This document shows, in pieces, positions 8,255 to 18,064 of a stretch of 64,000 bases of DNA. A program made the position numbers and the translations under genes. The stretch's first letter is position 1. Each line of letters opens with the position of its first letter. The stretch is from Acrocarpospora phusangensis. Lineage in GTDB: Bacteria > Actinomycetota > Actinomycetes > Streptosporangiales > Streptosporangiaceae. The stretch covers positions 17,497 through 81,496 of the forward strand of contig NZ_BOOA01000042.1 of assembly GCF_016862995.1 (NCBI RefSeq). Reading direction: 5' to 3'. Under the pieces are notes generated by a model, which was not told the DNA's origin, made no database searches, and was given only the letters and a program-made list of their open reading frames with translations.

Positions 8255-11200
8255 GTGAGCGAGCCGACGGTCGCCCGGCTGGCCGGTGAGGTCGGGGCCG
8301 CCGTGGAGTCGCTGGCGCCGGTTCTCGCCGACCAGGAGGCGCTCGACCGGTTCGCCCGGGATGAGCTGGGGATCGACGCGCCGCTCGCCTTCGCCGGGCT
8401 CGGTCTCGATCCGGGCGTGATCGGGGCGGTGTCGTCCGCGCTGGACGCGCTCGCCGAGGCGCTGGACGAGGACGAGCCCGACCCGTCGCGGGTGCTGCTG
8501 AGCGCGGGCGCCCTCGTCGCCGTCGTGGCCGTCGCGATCGGGAACGTCGTCACCGCGGCGCGGCAGGCGGCCGAAGGCCAGGATCCCGGTTTCGCCGACG
8601 CGACGCGGCTGGCCGAGACGCTGCCGCGGCGGCTGCTCGACTGGCTCGTCGTCGAACAGCTGGAGGAGCGGGTTCCGGCGGTCGTGGACGCGCTGCGGGT
8701 GCTCGGCGTGGTGGAGGTCGAGCCGGTTCCGCCCGATCCGCCGTCGTTCACCACCGAGCACATCCGCCGGGCGATCCATCCGCGGGTGCTGGTGACGCTG
8801 GTCACCGATCCGGAGCGGTGGTGGCGGGAGGCGTACGGGTGGGGCGGGGAGGAGCCCCGGCTGGAGGTGCTGCTGCGGCGGCTCTTCGACCTCGGCGTGT
8901 CCCTGGGGCTGCCGGTCGAGCTGGCGGGGGAGGATCTGGGGCGGCTGGAGCGGTTCGCGTCGGCCGTGCCCGATTTGGACGAGGTCGATCCGCCGCTCGC
9001 GCTCCGGCTGCCGCTGGTGGATCTCCGGGACGGGGACGACGGGCTGGAGATCGGGGTCGCGCTGACGCACCTGCCCGCGGATCCGGGGGATCCCGCGGTC
9101 CAGGAGGGGCTCGCGCTGGTGCCGTACGCGGCGGGTAGCGCGGGGGTCGAGGTGCCCCTCGGGGAGTCGGGGGATTGGGTGGTGTCGTTCGCGGCCAGTC
9201 TGGACGCCTCCGGCGGGATCGGGCTGGTGGCGCGGCCCGGGCGGGGCATCGAGGCGCTCGCCGATCTGGACGGGACCGGGGCGTCGGCCGCCGGGCGGAT
9301 CCGGGTGGCGTTCGGGCGGGTGGAGAGCGCCGACGAGCTGGCCCTGCTGCGGTTCGGTGACGGGGCCGGGGTCTTCGTGACGGCGGTGGGGGTCGCCGCG
9401 TCCGCGGAGTTCGAGGCCGGGGCGCCGCCGGAGTTGCGGGTCGAGTTCGCGGTGAAGCAGGCCGTCCTGCGGGTGGCGGTGGGGGAGTCGGACGGGTTCC
9501 TGCGCAGTGCCGTACCGGATCTGCGGCTCGTGGTGGATGCCGGGTTCGGGTTCTCCAGCCGGCGTGGGGCGTACTTCGTCGGCGGGGCGGGGCTGGAGGT
9601 GACGGTTCCGCTCGGGCTCGAACTCGGGCCGGTCGCCGTCGAGAGGGTCACCGTCCGGGTCGCCGCGCGGACGGACGGGCTCGTCGCTGACGCGGGGGCG
9701 GCGGTGTCGCTGCGGCTCGGCCCGTTCACGGCGGTCGTGGACGGCATGGGCGTACAGGTGCGGATGCTGGAGGCGGCGGCCGGCAATCTCGGGCCCGTCG
9801 ACGCGGAGGTGGGGTTCAGGCCGCCGAACGGCATCGGACTCGCCATCGAGACCCCGGCCGTGTCGGGTGGCGGATTCCTGGCGCTCGACCCCGAAGCCGG
9901 CCGGTACGCGGGCGTCTTCGAGCTGACCATCGTCGAGACGGTCTCGGTCAAGGTGATCGGGCTCGTCACCACCAAGCTGCCCGACGGCAGCCCCGGCTTC
10001 GCGCTCCTGCTCGTCATCACCGCCGACGGCTTCACCCCGGTGCAGCTCGGCATGGGGTTCGTGCTCACCGGGATCGGCGGCCTGATCGCGCTCAACCGCA
10101 CCATCGACGTGGAGGCGGTGCGGGCCGGGCTGAGCAGCGGCGTCCTGGACTCGGTGCTGTTCGCGAAGGACCCGGTGGCGAACGCGGGGCGGATCATCCA
10201 GACCCTGGACCGGATCTTCCCGCTCGCGCCGGATCGGCTGCTCATCGGCCCGCTGGCCGAGATCGGCTGGGGCAGCCCGCCGGTGGTCAAGATCAGGCTC
10301 GCGCTGCTGCTGGAGATCCCCCAGCCGGTGCGTGCCGTGCTGCTCGCCGCGCTGGCGCTGACGCTGCCCGATCCGGATCAGCCGGTCGTCGAACTGCACG
10401 TGGACGCCATCGGGGTCCTCGATCTCGGCCGGGGCGAACTGGCCCTGGACGCGTCGCTGCATCACTCTCGGCTGTGGAAGTTCACGCTCACGGGCGACCT
10501 GGCGCTGCGGCTCAACTGGGGCAGCGACCCGACGTTCCTGATGTCCGTCGGCGGGTTCCATCCGCGCTTCACCCCGCCCGCCGGGCTGCGGGCCCTCGAG
10601 CGGCTGACGTTCAGCCTCTCCGGCGGCGACAACCCGCGGATCCGGTTCGAGACCTATCTGGCGATCACCTCGAACACCATCCAGCTGGGCGCGAAAGTCA
10701 GCGTACGCGCCGAGGCGGGCGGGTTCGGCGTGGACGGCGGCGGGGCCTTCGACGCGCTCGTGCAGTGGGCGCCGTTCGGCCTCGACGTGCTCTTCGAAGC
10801 GTGGATCAAGATCTTCACTCCGGCGGGCACGCTCTGTTCGGCCCGGCTCGCGCTGGAGGTCACGGGGCCGCAGCCGTGGCATGTGGTCGGGACCGTGCGG
10901 TTCTCGGTGCTGTGGTTCACCGTCGAGGCGGGCGTGGACTTCACAGTGGGCGATCCGCTGGAGCCGGTCGCGCAGGCGGCGGTCGACCTGCTGGACCTGC
11001 TGTGGAAGGAACTGAGCCGGCCCGCCAGCTGGTCGGCCGCGCTGCCCGCGCATGTCTCGCCCGGGGTCACGCTCGCCGCGTCGGGTACGCCCTCGGAGGA
11101 GGTCGTGCATCCCCTGGCCGAGGTGACCGTCCGGCAGAAGGTCGCGCCGCTCGGCACCACCGTCACCCGGGTCGGCGTGCATCGGCCGCTCGCCGGTCCG

Positions 11201-11560
11201 CGGAGCTACGACCTCGACCTCGACCTGGGGGGCGGCGCGGGGCTCACCGCCGTGCCGCTGCACGAGCAGTTCGCCCGGGCCCAGTTCACCGAGATGAGCG
11301 AGGACGAGAAGCTCACCGCGCCGTCGTTCGCGCTGCTGCCGGCGGGCGTCGCGTTCCGGCCGGACGCCGCCCGCGCGCTGCCCGTGGATCGTGTCGCCGC
11401 GACCGACCTGGTCTTCGAGACCCTGGACCTCGTCGATCTCTCGGCGGAAATCTCCGAGCCGCCTCCGGGCGTCGGCGGGGCCGACCTCCTGCGGGCCGAG
11501 CGGGACGCGCTCAGCGCTCTCTCCGGCGGGCTCGCGGGCCTGGCGGTGGTGCCGTCGTGA
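8255..11560 (+). CDS. DUF6603-like giant beta-rich protein
   Basis: The 1101-aa protein has an N-terminal helical part (about residues 1-170). A very long run of alternating hydrophobic/polar beta strands follows, about 250-1000, rich in GLxLxLGP-type turns (VPLGLELGPVAVERV, LGMGFVLTGIGGLIALN). This layout fits the DUF6603 family. There is no signal peptide and no clear membrane helix. Repeated amphipathic strands of this kind are seen in elongated beta-groove or beta-barrel-like proteins, so a hydrophobic groove or surface is plausible but inferred. It starts 1 nt after the Tgl-like gene, with GGGAG upstream, and its TGA overlaps the next GTG (GTGA). The family has no established function that I know of. 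Confidence 0.68.
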   Translation: MSEPTVARLAGEVGAAVESLAPVLADQEALDRFARDELGIDAPLAFAGLGLDPGVIGAVSSALDALAEALDEDEPDPSRVLLSAGALVAVVAVAIGNVVTAARQAAEGQDPGFADATRLAETLPRRLLDWLVVEQLEERVPAVVDALRVLGVVEVEPVPPDPPSFTTEHIRRAIHPRVLVTLVTDPERWWREAYGWGGEEPRLEVLLRRLFDLGVSLGLPVELAGEDLGRLERFASAVPDLDEVDPPLALRLPLVDLRDGDDGLEIGVALTHLPADPGDPAVQEGLALVPYAAGSAGVEVPLGESGDWVVSFAASLDASGGIGLVARPGRGIEALADLDGTGASAAGRIRVAFGRVESADELALLRFGDGAGVFVTAVGVAASAEFEAGAPPELRVEFAVKQAVLRVAVGESDGFLRSAVPDLRLVVDAGFGFSSRRGAYFVGGAGLEVTVPLGLELGPVAVERVTVRVAARTDGLVADAGAAVSLRLGPFTAVVDGMGVQVRMLEAAAGNLGPVDAEVGFRPPNGIGLAIETPAVSGGGFLALDPEAGRYAGVFELTIVETVSVKVIGLVTTKLPDGSPGFALLLVITADGFTPVQLGMGFVLTGIGGLIALNRTIDVEAVRAGLSSGVLDSVLFAKDPVANAGRIIQTLDRIFPLAPDRLLIGPLAEIGWGSPPVVKIRLALLLEIPQPVRAVLLAALALTLPDPDQPVVELHVDAIGVLDLGRGELALDASLHHSRLWKFTLTGDLALRLNWGSDPTFLMSVGGFHPRFTPPAGLRALERLTFSLSGGDNPRIRFETYLAITSNTIQLGAKVSVRAEAGGFGVDGGGAFDALVQWAPFGLDVLFEAWIKIFTPAGTLCSARLALEVTGPQPWHVVGTVRFSVLWFTVEAGVDFTVGDPLEPVAQAAVDLLDLLWKELSRPASWSAALPAHVSPGVTLAASGTPSEEVVHPLAEVTVRQKVAPLGTTVTRVGVHRPLAGPRSYDLDLDLGGGAGLTAVPLHEQFARAQFTEMSEDEKLTAPSFALLPAGVAFRPDAARALPVDRVAATDLVFETLDLVDLSAEISEPPPGVGGADLLRAERDALSALSGGLAGLAVVPS

Positions 11561-13833
11561 CCGGCGTCCGGCGCAGCTTCCTGCCCTGGTACCGGACGGG
11601 GTACGCGGCGGCGCTGACCGGCCCGCCGCCCGCCGGGTCCGGGCGGGCCCCCGTACCGGCCGGGGTGCGGCTGCGGGACGACGGCGGGCGCGGGCGGGTG
11701 GCCGTGCCGATGGTGCTGGCCGGGCCCGGGGACGTCGTCGGCATCGACCCGCGCGAGGTCGGCCGCCTGGAGCCGTACGACGGGTGCCCGGACGCGGAGC
11801 CGTCCTACTTCCCGTACGTGGAGTTCGCCAGCCCCGACCTGCCGTGGCGGTTCACTCCCGACGGCGTACGGTCGGCTCCGCTGCCCGGTGGACAGGCGAC
11901 CCGCGAATGGGTACGCCCCTGGCTCGCGCTCGTCGTCGTCCCCGCCGAGCGGGCCACCCTGACCGTGGCGGAGTCCGGGGGGACGCCGGTCCTGCGCTGC
12001 CCCGGCGCCGAACTGCCCGACCCCGGCGAGGTGTGGGCGTGGGCGCACGTCCAGGTGACCCACGACGTGGGCGACCCCGTGACGGCCGGCGCCGCGGTGG
12101 CCCGGCTGATCTGCCCGCGACGGCTGGCGGGCGGGGTCCGGTACCTCGCCTGCGTCGTGCCCGCGTACGCGGCCGGGCGGGACGCGGTCGTCCCCGGGCC
12201 CGACGCCGACCCGCTCGCGCCCGCGTGGGGCGGCGACGGCGACGTCTCGCTGCCCGCCTACGTCCAGTGGACGTTCACGACCGGTCCCGGCGGCTCGTTC
12301 GAGTCGCTGGTACGGCGCCTGCGCCCCAGGCGGCTGCCGTCCACGTCCGGTTCGCGCCCACTCGCGGTCGGCGCGCCCGGCTGGGGAGCGCGGGCGGGGT
12401 CGGCGGACGCCGAAGCCGGCATGCAGGGCGCGTTGCGGCCGGTCGGCGTGAACGAACCGCCGATGGCCGACGACGTCCTCGCCGAGTCACTGCGTACGGC
12501 GGTGAGCCGGTCAGGGCCCGGGGTCGAGCTGCGGCCTCCCCTCTACGGCCAGGACTACCAGCACGGCCGCAGCGCCCTGGCCCCCAGCGGTCAGGGCTGG
12601 CTGGACACGCTCAACACCGACCCCCGGCGGCGTGTCGCGGCCGGCCTGGCCGCCTGGGCGGTGGCCGTCAACCAGGAAGAACTCGTCGACACGGCCTGGT
12701 CCCAGCTAGCGACCTCCCGCCCCCGCCCGACCAGCCCTCCGCCCGACCGTATTACCGACTCTCCTACTGGCCATATCACGGGCAGTATGAGCAGCCGGAT
12801 GTCCGGCCCGGCGGCACCCACCGCCGGGCCGGACCCGGCACTCGCCGCCGCGGTCGCGGGTTCGCTCGCCGACCGGCACGGAATCCCGGTCACCACGACA
12901 CCACCCGCGTCCGAAGGTTTCGCGCCGTACTATCCGGGACCGGCTTACGCGCTGCTGCGCGGCATCGCCCCCGAATGGATCCTCCCCGCGGTCGGCGACC
13001 TGCCCCTCGACACGGTCGCCCTCGCCGAGACCAACCAGGCATTCGTCGAAAGCTTCCTCGTCGGCCTCAACCACGCCCTGGCCAGGGAACTCCAGTGGCG
13101 GCGCTACCCGGTCCGTGCGGACGGCACCTTCTTCGACGTCTTCTGGGGCGGAGCGTCCGCGCATCGACTCCCGGCCCTCGCCGGCTGGAACGCCGACGAC
13201 GCCCTCGGCTCACACAGCGGCCCCGGCGACCAGATCGTGCTGGTCCTGCGCGGCGCCCTGCTGCGCCGCTTCCCCACGGCCACCATCTACCTGTCCCGTA
13301 CGGCCGCCAGCACCGAAGAACTCCTCCTGCCCGCCTTCTCCGGCCGGATCGGCCCGGACACCACCTTCCTCGGCTTCCCCCTCACCACCGCGGCCGCGAC
13401 GGAGCCACCCCCAGCCGGAACCACCCCCTGGACCGTCATCATCCAGGAGTCCGTCAGCCACACCCGCTTCGGCCTCGACGACCCACCCACCGAACCAGTC
13501 GATCAGCCCATCCCGGCCCCCGCGGACCCACCCGCCGATCCGGTGAATCCACCCGTTCCGAACCCCGCGGACGACCAGGTGTCAGCGGAACCCCCGCAGT
13601 CCTGGCAGGACCTCGACTGGTCGCACCCCCACCTCGCCGACCGTACGCACGTCCCCATGGCCGGGCCGCTCGCCGGTGTCACCCTGCCCGCCGCCCGGGG
13701 TTCCGCGGCGACCGCGACATGGGCGCTCGACGCCGCGCAGACGGCGGTCGCGGTCCAGCAGCCGGCGTTCCGGGTGCGTATCCCGCTGGCGTTGTGGCTG
13801 ACGCCGCCACCAGAACCGGAGCAGCCGTCGTGA
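11557..13833 (+). CDS. Uncharacterised 758-aa protein of the giant-protein operon
   Basis: I do not recognise a characterised family. The protein starts at a GTG overlapping the previous stop (GTGA), which fixes the start although the frame is open far upstream. The N-terminal half contains SFLPWYRTGYAAALTG, LPWRFTPDGV, RPWLALVVVPAE and EVWAWAHVQV. A low-complexity, lower-GC linker lies at about residues 385-425. The second half includes PYYPGPAYALLRGIAPEWIL, ELQWRRYPVRADGTFF and RFGLDDPP. A Pro-rich tail stretch (about 650-690) precedes a conserved-looking end. It has no signal peptide or membrane helix, so it is likely cytoplasmic or part of a large assembly. It is co-transcribed with the DUF6603-like and coiled-coil genes. 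Confidence 0.7.
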   Translation: MTGVRRSFLPWYRTGYAAALTGPPPAGSGRAPVPAGVRLRDDGGRGRVAVPMVLAGPGDVVGIDPREVGRLEPYDGCPDAEPSYFPYVEFASPDLPWRFTPDGVRSAPLPGGQATREWVRPWLALVVVPAERATLTVAESGGTPVLRCPGAELPDPGEVWAWAHVQVTHDVGDPVTAGAAVARLICPRRLAGGVRYLACVVPAYAAGRDAVVPGPDADPLAPAWGGDGDVSLPAYVQWTFTTGPGGSFESLVRRLRPRRLPSTSGSRPLAVGAPGWGARAGSADAEAGMQGALRPVGVNEPPMADDVLAESLRTAVSRSGPGVELRPPLYGQDYQHGRSALAPSGQGWLDTLNTDPRRRVAAGLAAWAVAVNQEELVDTAWSQLATSRPRPTSPPPDRITDSPTGHITGSMSSRMSGPAAPTAGPDPALAAAVAGSLADRHGIPVTTTPPASEGFAPYYPGPAYALLRGIAPEWILPAVGDLPLDTVALAETNQAFVESFLVGLNHALARELQWRRYPVRADGTFFDVFWGGASAHRLPALAGWNADDALGSHSGPGDQIVLVLRGALLRRFPTATIYLSRTAASTEELLLPAFSGRIGPDTTFLGFPLTTAAATEPPPAGTTPWTVIIQESVSHTRFGLDDPPTEPVDQPIPAPADPPADPVNPPVPNPADDQVSAEPPQSWQDLDWSHPHLADRTHVPMAGPLAGVTLPAARGSAATATWALDAAQTAVAVQQPAFRVRIPLALWLTPPPEPEQPS

Positions 13834-13849
13834 TCGCAGGGGAGCCGTG

Positions 13850-14917
13850 ATGTTCGAGCACGTGCGCGAAGTGCTGCTGCGGGCGGTCGGCCGTGCCAGG
13901 GCCGCGGTCGAGGCGGCGGTCGCCGCCAGGGACGCCGCGGTGGGGGTGGTCGAGGCCCGGCAGGGGGACCTGGCCCGGCGCCGGGCGCAGGTCTCCGTCG
14001 CCGACGGCGAGGTCTCCGCCGCGGAACAGCGGAGACAGGCGGCCCAGGCGGTCCTCGACACGCGCGACGCCGAGGCGGCCGGGGCGCGTACGGCCCTCGC
14101 CGAGGCTCAGCGCAGGCTGGCCGAGCATCTTGCCGACGAGCCGGTCGACGGGCCCGTCATCGGCCGTCCTGATCCGATCAGGGTGGCGTGGAACCGGCAG
14201 CGGACCAGGCTCGTCAAGGCCGTCAACGACGCCACGGCCGCCGTGGCGAGCGCGGACGCCGCCGTGTCCGCCGCGGCGGCGGACGTGCGGACCGCGGCGG
14301 CGGGTGTCGGGGCGGCGCTGGCCGTGGCGGAGCAGGCCCGGCAGCAGGAGAACGCCGCCCAGCTGGCGCTCATCGCCGCCCGCGCCGCCCTCCAGACGGC
14401 CGAGGCCGGGATCCCGTCGGCCAAGGCGGCGGTGGAAGCCGCCTCCGCCCGAGTCGACGCGCTCGACGACCGGGCCGCGAGGCTCGTCGCCGAACCTCTC
14501 GACCGGCCTGACCTGGAGCGTGCCGCGGACGCCGAACTGGCCGACCTGCTCGATACCCTCACGCGCAGGCACGCCACCCTGGCCCAGCGGGCCGAGGCCG
14601 TCGCCGCGAGGACGGAGTCGTACCGGTCGGTGGACGAAACCGTTGACGTGCTGGCGGCGCTCGGCGCGGACGCCCGGCCGTCCGTGCCCTCACTCGTCGT
14701 GGCGATCGACGCTCTCGTACGCGCGAACGCCGCACAGCGCCCCCAGCCGGCCGCTGATCGCCGGGACGACCTCACAGGCCCGCACGCCGAGCTGACGGCC
14801 CGGCTCGCGGACATCCTGGCGGGCGTCGCCGCGGCACGGGCCGCACGCGACGCGGCCGTCACCGCGCGGGCCCGCGCCGTCCAGGCCCTCGCCACCCATC
14901 AGCGCAGGAGGATCTGA
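13850..14917 (+). CDS. Ala-rich coiled-coil protein of the giant-protein operon
   Basis: The 355-aa protein is almost entirely Ala/Arg/Glu-rich helix with heptad spacing. Examples are AVEAAVAARDAAVGVVEARQ near the N-terminus and AAVASADAAVSAAAADVRTA in the middle, with breaks near residues 100-120 and 220-240. No catalytic motif is visible. The ATG at 13850 is preferred to the GTG at 13847 because GGGGAG (13839-13844) is 5 nt upstream. The stop codon overlaps the next start (TGATG). A scaffold, ruler or bundling role for the neighbouring giant proteins is inferred from composition and operon position. Ala-rich sequences at high GC also arise by composition, so homology searches must use compositional correction. 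Confidence 0.72.
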   Translation: MFEHVREVLLRAVGRARAAVEAAVAARDAAVGVVEARQGDLARRRAQVSVADGEVSAAEQRRQAAQAVLDTRDAEAAGARTALAEAQRRLAEHLADEPVDGPVIGRPDPIRVAWNRQRTRLVKAVNDATAAVASADAAVSAAAADVRTAAAGVGAALAVAEQARQQENAAQLALIAARAALQTAEAGIPSAKAAVEAASARVDALDDRAARLVAEPLDRPDLERAADAELADLLDTLTRRHATLAQRAEAVAARTESYRSVDETVDVLAALGADARPSVPSLVVAIDALVRANAAQRPQPAADRRDDLTGPHAELTARLADILAGVAAARAARDAAVTARARAVQALATHQRRRI

Positions 14918-17900
14918 TGCGGCCACGCGACTACGACCCGGCCGAGGATCCCGGTGTCTACCTGGACGCGCTGGAAGAGTGGGAGGAGCGCCAGACCCAG
15001 CTGGTGGCCGCCGTGGACGCCGCCGACACGGCGGTGGTGGCGGCCGAACGGTCCCTCGCCACGCTGGAGGGCATCGCCGACCGGCTTGGCCGGCTGCTCC
15101 AACCGCTGGCCCGGGACCGGGACGCGCTCGCCGCGAACGACACCCGGCTCGCCGTATTGGCCGCCGAACTCGATGAGATCTCGGGGCTGCTCGCCGACTA
15201 CACCGCCGCACGCGAACTGGCCACCACCCGGCTGCTCGGCGGCCCGGCGGCGGAGACGCCGCTCGTCCTGCTGCCCCTGCGGCTCCAGACCCGCTGGCTC
15301 GACGACGGCCTGCATGTGCGGATTTATCCTGACGAACTGAGTGTCGACACCCACGACCCGACGCTCACCGCCGAGGAGTCCCGCTGGGCCGGGCACTACT
15401 GGCAGGTGCGTTCCGGCGCGGTCGAGGCGGACCCCGAGGAGACCTGGCGGCAACTCGTCCGCCGGTTCGGCCCAACCCGGGCCGCCTGGCTGGTCGACGT
15501 CGCCCGGCCGGACGGCGACGGCGGAACGCCGCGTCCCGGGCCGCTGCCACGTCCGGCCCTGGCCCGGCTGCTGCCGGACAGGTTCGCCGTGGTCGCCTTC
15601 GCCGGCGGAACACCCCTGGACATGGCACCGGCCGGAGCGCCCGCCCGCTATGTCACCTGGTCCTCGCAGGTCCCGCCCGACCTGGAACTCGCCGTCGACG
15701 ACGCCCCGGGAGCGGCTTGGTGGAACGACCTCACGGCGGCCCACGCCAACGGCATGGCGGTACGGCTGAACCCGCCCCCCGGCCGCGGGCCGATCGACAC
15801 GCTGGTCGCGGTCGGCCTCCGCGGCGTACGGCCGGACGCTCCCGCGGCGGACGTGCTCACGGCGCTGGTGGCCGCGCACGCGGTATCGGCCGGAGCGGAA
15901 CTCCTCGCCGACGACACCCCCACGAACAACGCGGAGGCCCTGCGCTCCGCCCACAGCCCCCAAGCCCAGGAACGAGCCGCCCGCGCGGTCCGCGACGCCA
16001 TCCTGGACTCACCCCTCGGGGAGCCGATCACGACTGACGTCCACGCGCTCCAGGAGGCGGCATCCGAGCCGTCCGGGGAAGAACGGGTCACGGCTGACGG
16101 CCGCGCGGTACTCGAGCCATCCGGGGAAGAACCGGTCATGCCTGACGGCCGCGCGCTAGGCGAACCGTCCGGGGAAGAACCGGTCATGCCTGACGGCCGC
16201 GCGCTAGGCGAACCGTCCGGGGAAGAACCGGTTACGCCTGACGGCCGCGCGCTAGGCGAACCGTCCGGGGGAGAACCGGTCACCGTCGATGACGCACCCG
16301 GCTCGCGTGGAGAAGGGCCGGCGCCCGGCGACGCCGTGCTCGGCTCGTCCGCAGGCGCGGCCAGGACCGCGGCCGCACGGCTCTCAGGGGCCCTCGGTGT
16401 TCCCGTTCGCGCGTTCGCCGGGCTCGCCGGGGCGGACGCCGGCCGAGACAGCGTGCCTGACGCGGTTCGCCTGCTCGTCGGGCTGGGGACCCAGGGCGCG
16501 CTGCGCCGCTCGCTCGGCGCGGACGACGCCTGGCCACTCGTCCGCCCGGACGGCCCTTTCCCCGCTTTCCGGGTAGGCCGGCAGCCCTACGGCGTGCTGC
16601 CGGTGACAGCTCCCGGACGCTGGGCCGCTGACGCCGGAGAGACCACGGCCGCGCTCGAACCGTGGCTGCGCGAGTGGGGCGCCGCGACCGGCCCGGCGAT
16701 CGCGACCGACCCGGGCGCGCCGCCCCGGCCCGTCGGCGGCGGCCCGGCCCGTACCGAGTCCGAGGACCTGGACGACTTGCTGATCGAGTCGGCCTCCTCG
16801 CTGCGCTGGCTCCCGGAAGCGGCGGACGGGCGCGGTTACGACGGCCTGGACGCGCTCGTCGGTCCCGCGGACGGCGTGGCCGCCCCGGCCGAGGCGCTCA
16901 TCACGCTGGCGGACACCCCTGCGGCCGACCTGCCCGCACTGCCCGAACAGGTCCGAGCCGGCTCGCTGCTCGCCCGGATCGCGGTCGCCGCCAAACGGGC
17001 CGCACCGGCCGAAGCCGCCGTCGATACCGCGGTCGACACCGCACTGCGGACCCTCGCCAGCACCGGTCGCGAGCGACTGGCCCGCACGCTCTGCGAACTG
17101 CTCGACGCGGCGTCGCACCGGTTCGACGCCTGGGTGACGGCTGCCGCCGCCGAACGGCTGACCGCCCAGCGGGCGGCGCATCCCGGCGAGACCGTCGTCG
17201 GCGCCGTCGGCTGGCTCACCGGCGTCGCGCCGCGCACCCAGCCGCGTTCGCTCGGCCACCTGCACGCCCCCTCCGTCGGGCACGCGGCGACCGCCGCCGT
17301 CCTGCGGTCGGCCTTCCTCGGCGAGCGCCGCAAGGCCTGGGCGGCTCGGGTCGAGGTCGCCGCCGCCGAGGTCGCCGCGTTGCGCGCCCACTTAGGCTCG
17401 CCGATGCTCCCGCCCGCGGAGCGGCACAGCGTCCTCATCCTGCTCCGCGGCGCGGAGGCGTACCTGCGGGTGGCGGAGGACGGCGCGCGGCGGCTCGCGC
17501 CGCTCGGCCCGGAGTCGGAGCGGCGGCTGCCGCTGGCCGTGGACCTGTCGTCGCGGCGGCTGCGCGGCGCGTTGCGGGTGCTCGCGGCCGTACGCTCCGG
17601 GCAGCCGCTCGCCGCGGTCCTCGGGCACGGCTTCGAACGCGCCCTCGCCGACGCCGGCCTGCTCCACCACCTCGCGCCGTTCCGCAAACTCACCCGCTTC
17701 CGCACCGGTACGGCACTGGAGGCGCTGGAACTCGAACGCGACCGGCGCAGGGCCGTACTGGCCGCCTCAAAGACTCGCCTCGCCGAGTTGCGGCAGACGG
17801 CCGAACAGGCCCGCGCGCGGCTCGACGCCGCCGAACAGGCACTGCGAGCCGCGCAGGCCCGCCTGGACGCCGCCGACCTGCGGTACGCCCCCGCCGCCGA

Positions 17901-18021
17901 CCTCGAACAGCGGATCGCCGCCGCGAACGCCACCATCCAGCAGCGCGCCCAGGAACTGGCCCAAGCCGAAGCCGCCCGGCCGGCCGGAAGCCGCACCCAG
18001 TTCCGCGTGACCCTGCCCTGA
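14917..18021 (+). CDS. Uncharacterised 1034-aa protein with terminal coiled coils
   Basis: No characterised family is recognised. An N-terminal coiled coil (about residues 18-100) precedes a globular part with PLVLLPLRLQTRWLDDGLHV and VRIYPDELSVDTHDPTLTAEE. A repeat-filled linker occupies residues 384-458. A second globular part contains FPAFRVGRQPYGVLPV, RSLGHLHAPSVGHAATAAVL and LAVDLSSRRLRGALRVLAAV. A C-terminal coiled coil follows (about 925-1010). It has no signal peptide or membrane segment. AGGAGG at 14905-14910 supports the ATG at 14917, which overlaps the previous stop. Together with the next two genes it looks like one very large functional unit split into separate polypeptides; this is an inference from continuity and spacing. 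Confidence 0.72.
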   Translation: MRPRDYDPAEDPGVYLDALEEWEERQTQLVAAVDAADTAVVAAERSLATLEGIADRLGRLLQPLARDRDALAANDTRLAVLAAELDEISGLLADYTAARELATTRLLGGPAAETPLVLLPLRLQTRWLDDGLHVRIYPDELSVDTHDPTLTAEESRWAGHYWQVRSGAVEADPEETWRQLVRRFGPTRAAWLVDVARPDGDGGTPRPGPLPRPALARLLPDRFAVVAFAGGTPLDMAPAGAPARYVTWSSQVPPDLELAVDDAPGAAWWNDLTAAHANGMAVRLNPPPGRGPIDTLVAVGLRGVRPDAPAADVLTALVAAHAVSAGAELLADDTPTNNAEALRSAHSPQAQERAARAVRDAILDSPLGEPITTDVHALQEAASEPSGEERVTADGRAVLEPSGEEPVMPDGRALGEPSGEEPVMPDGRALGEPSGEEPVTPDGRALGEPSGGEPVTVDDAPGSRGEGPAPGDAVLGSSAGAARTAAARLSGALGVPVRAFAGLAGADAGRDSVPDAVRLLVGLGTQGALRRSLGADDAWPLVRPDGPFPAFRVGRQPYGVLPVTAPGRWAADAGETTAALEPWLREWGAATGPAIATDPGAPPRPVGGGPARTESEDLDDLLIESASSLRWLPEAADGRGYDGLDALVGPADGVAAPAEALITLADTPAADLPALPEQVRAGSLLARIAVAAKRAAPAEAAVDTAVDTALRTLASTGRERLARTLCELLDAASHRFDAWVTAAAAERLTAQRAAHPGETVVGAVGWLTGVAPRTQPRSLGHLHAPSVGHAATAAVLRSAFLGERRKAWAARVEVAAAEVAALRAHLGSPMLPPAERHSVLILLRGAEAYLRVAEDGARRLAPLGPESERRLPLAVDLSSRRLRGALRVLAAVRSGQPLAAVLGHGFERALADAGLLHHLAPFRKLTRFRTGTALEALELERDRRRAVLAASKTRLAELRQTAEQARARLDAAEQALRAAQARLDAADLRYAPAADLEQRIAAANATIQQRAQELAQAEAARPAGSRTQFRVTLP
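16066..16290 (+). repeat. In-frame 48-bp tandem repeat, about 4.7 copies
   Basis: Units begin at 16066, 16114, 16162, 16210 and 16258 (the last partial). The full unit encodes a 16-residue block with consensus EPSGEEPVMPDGRALG. The middle copies are nearly identical at DNA level, while the first copy has diverged, and a more degenerate relative lies just upstream. The period is a multiple of three, so copy-number change keeps the frame. The block lies between two globular parts of the 1034-aa protein and is predicted to be disordered and acidic. Confidence 0.93.
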
Positions 18022-18064
18022 CCCTGATTCCGGACCCCGATTTCGACGTGACGGAGGCCAGCCC

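Noticed and set aside
7012..11263. Two minus-strand frames of over 1000 codons across the Tgl-like and DUF6603-like genes
   Set aside because: Composition is Ser/Thr/Pro- or Arg/His-rich without motifs and there is no ribosome-binding site; the plus-strand genes are coupled and continuous.
10474..11556. Upstream extension of the 758-aa gene frame
   Set aside because: The frame is open far upstream, but the translation there is an Arg-rich shadow of the DUF6603-like gene; the GTGA overlap at 11557 marks the start.
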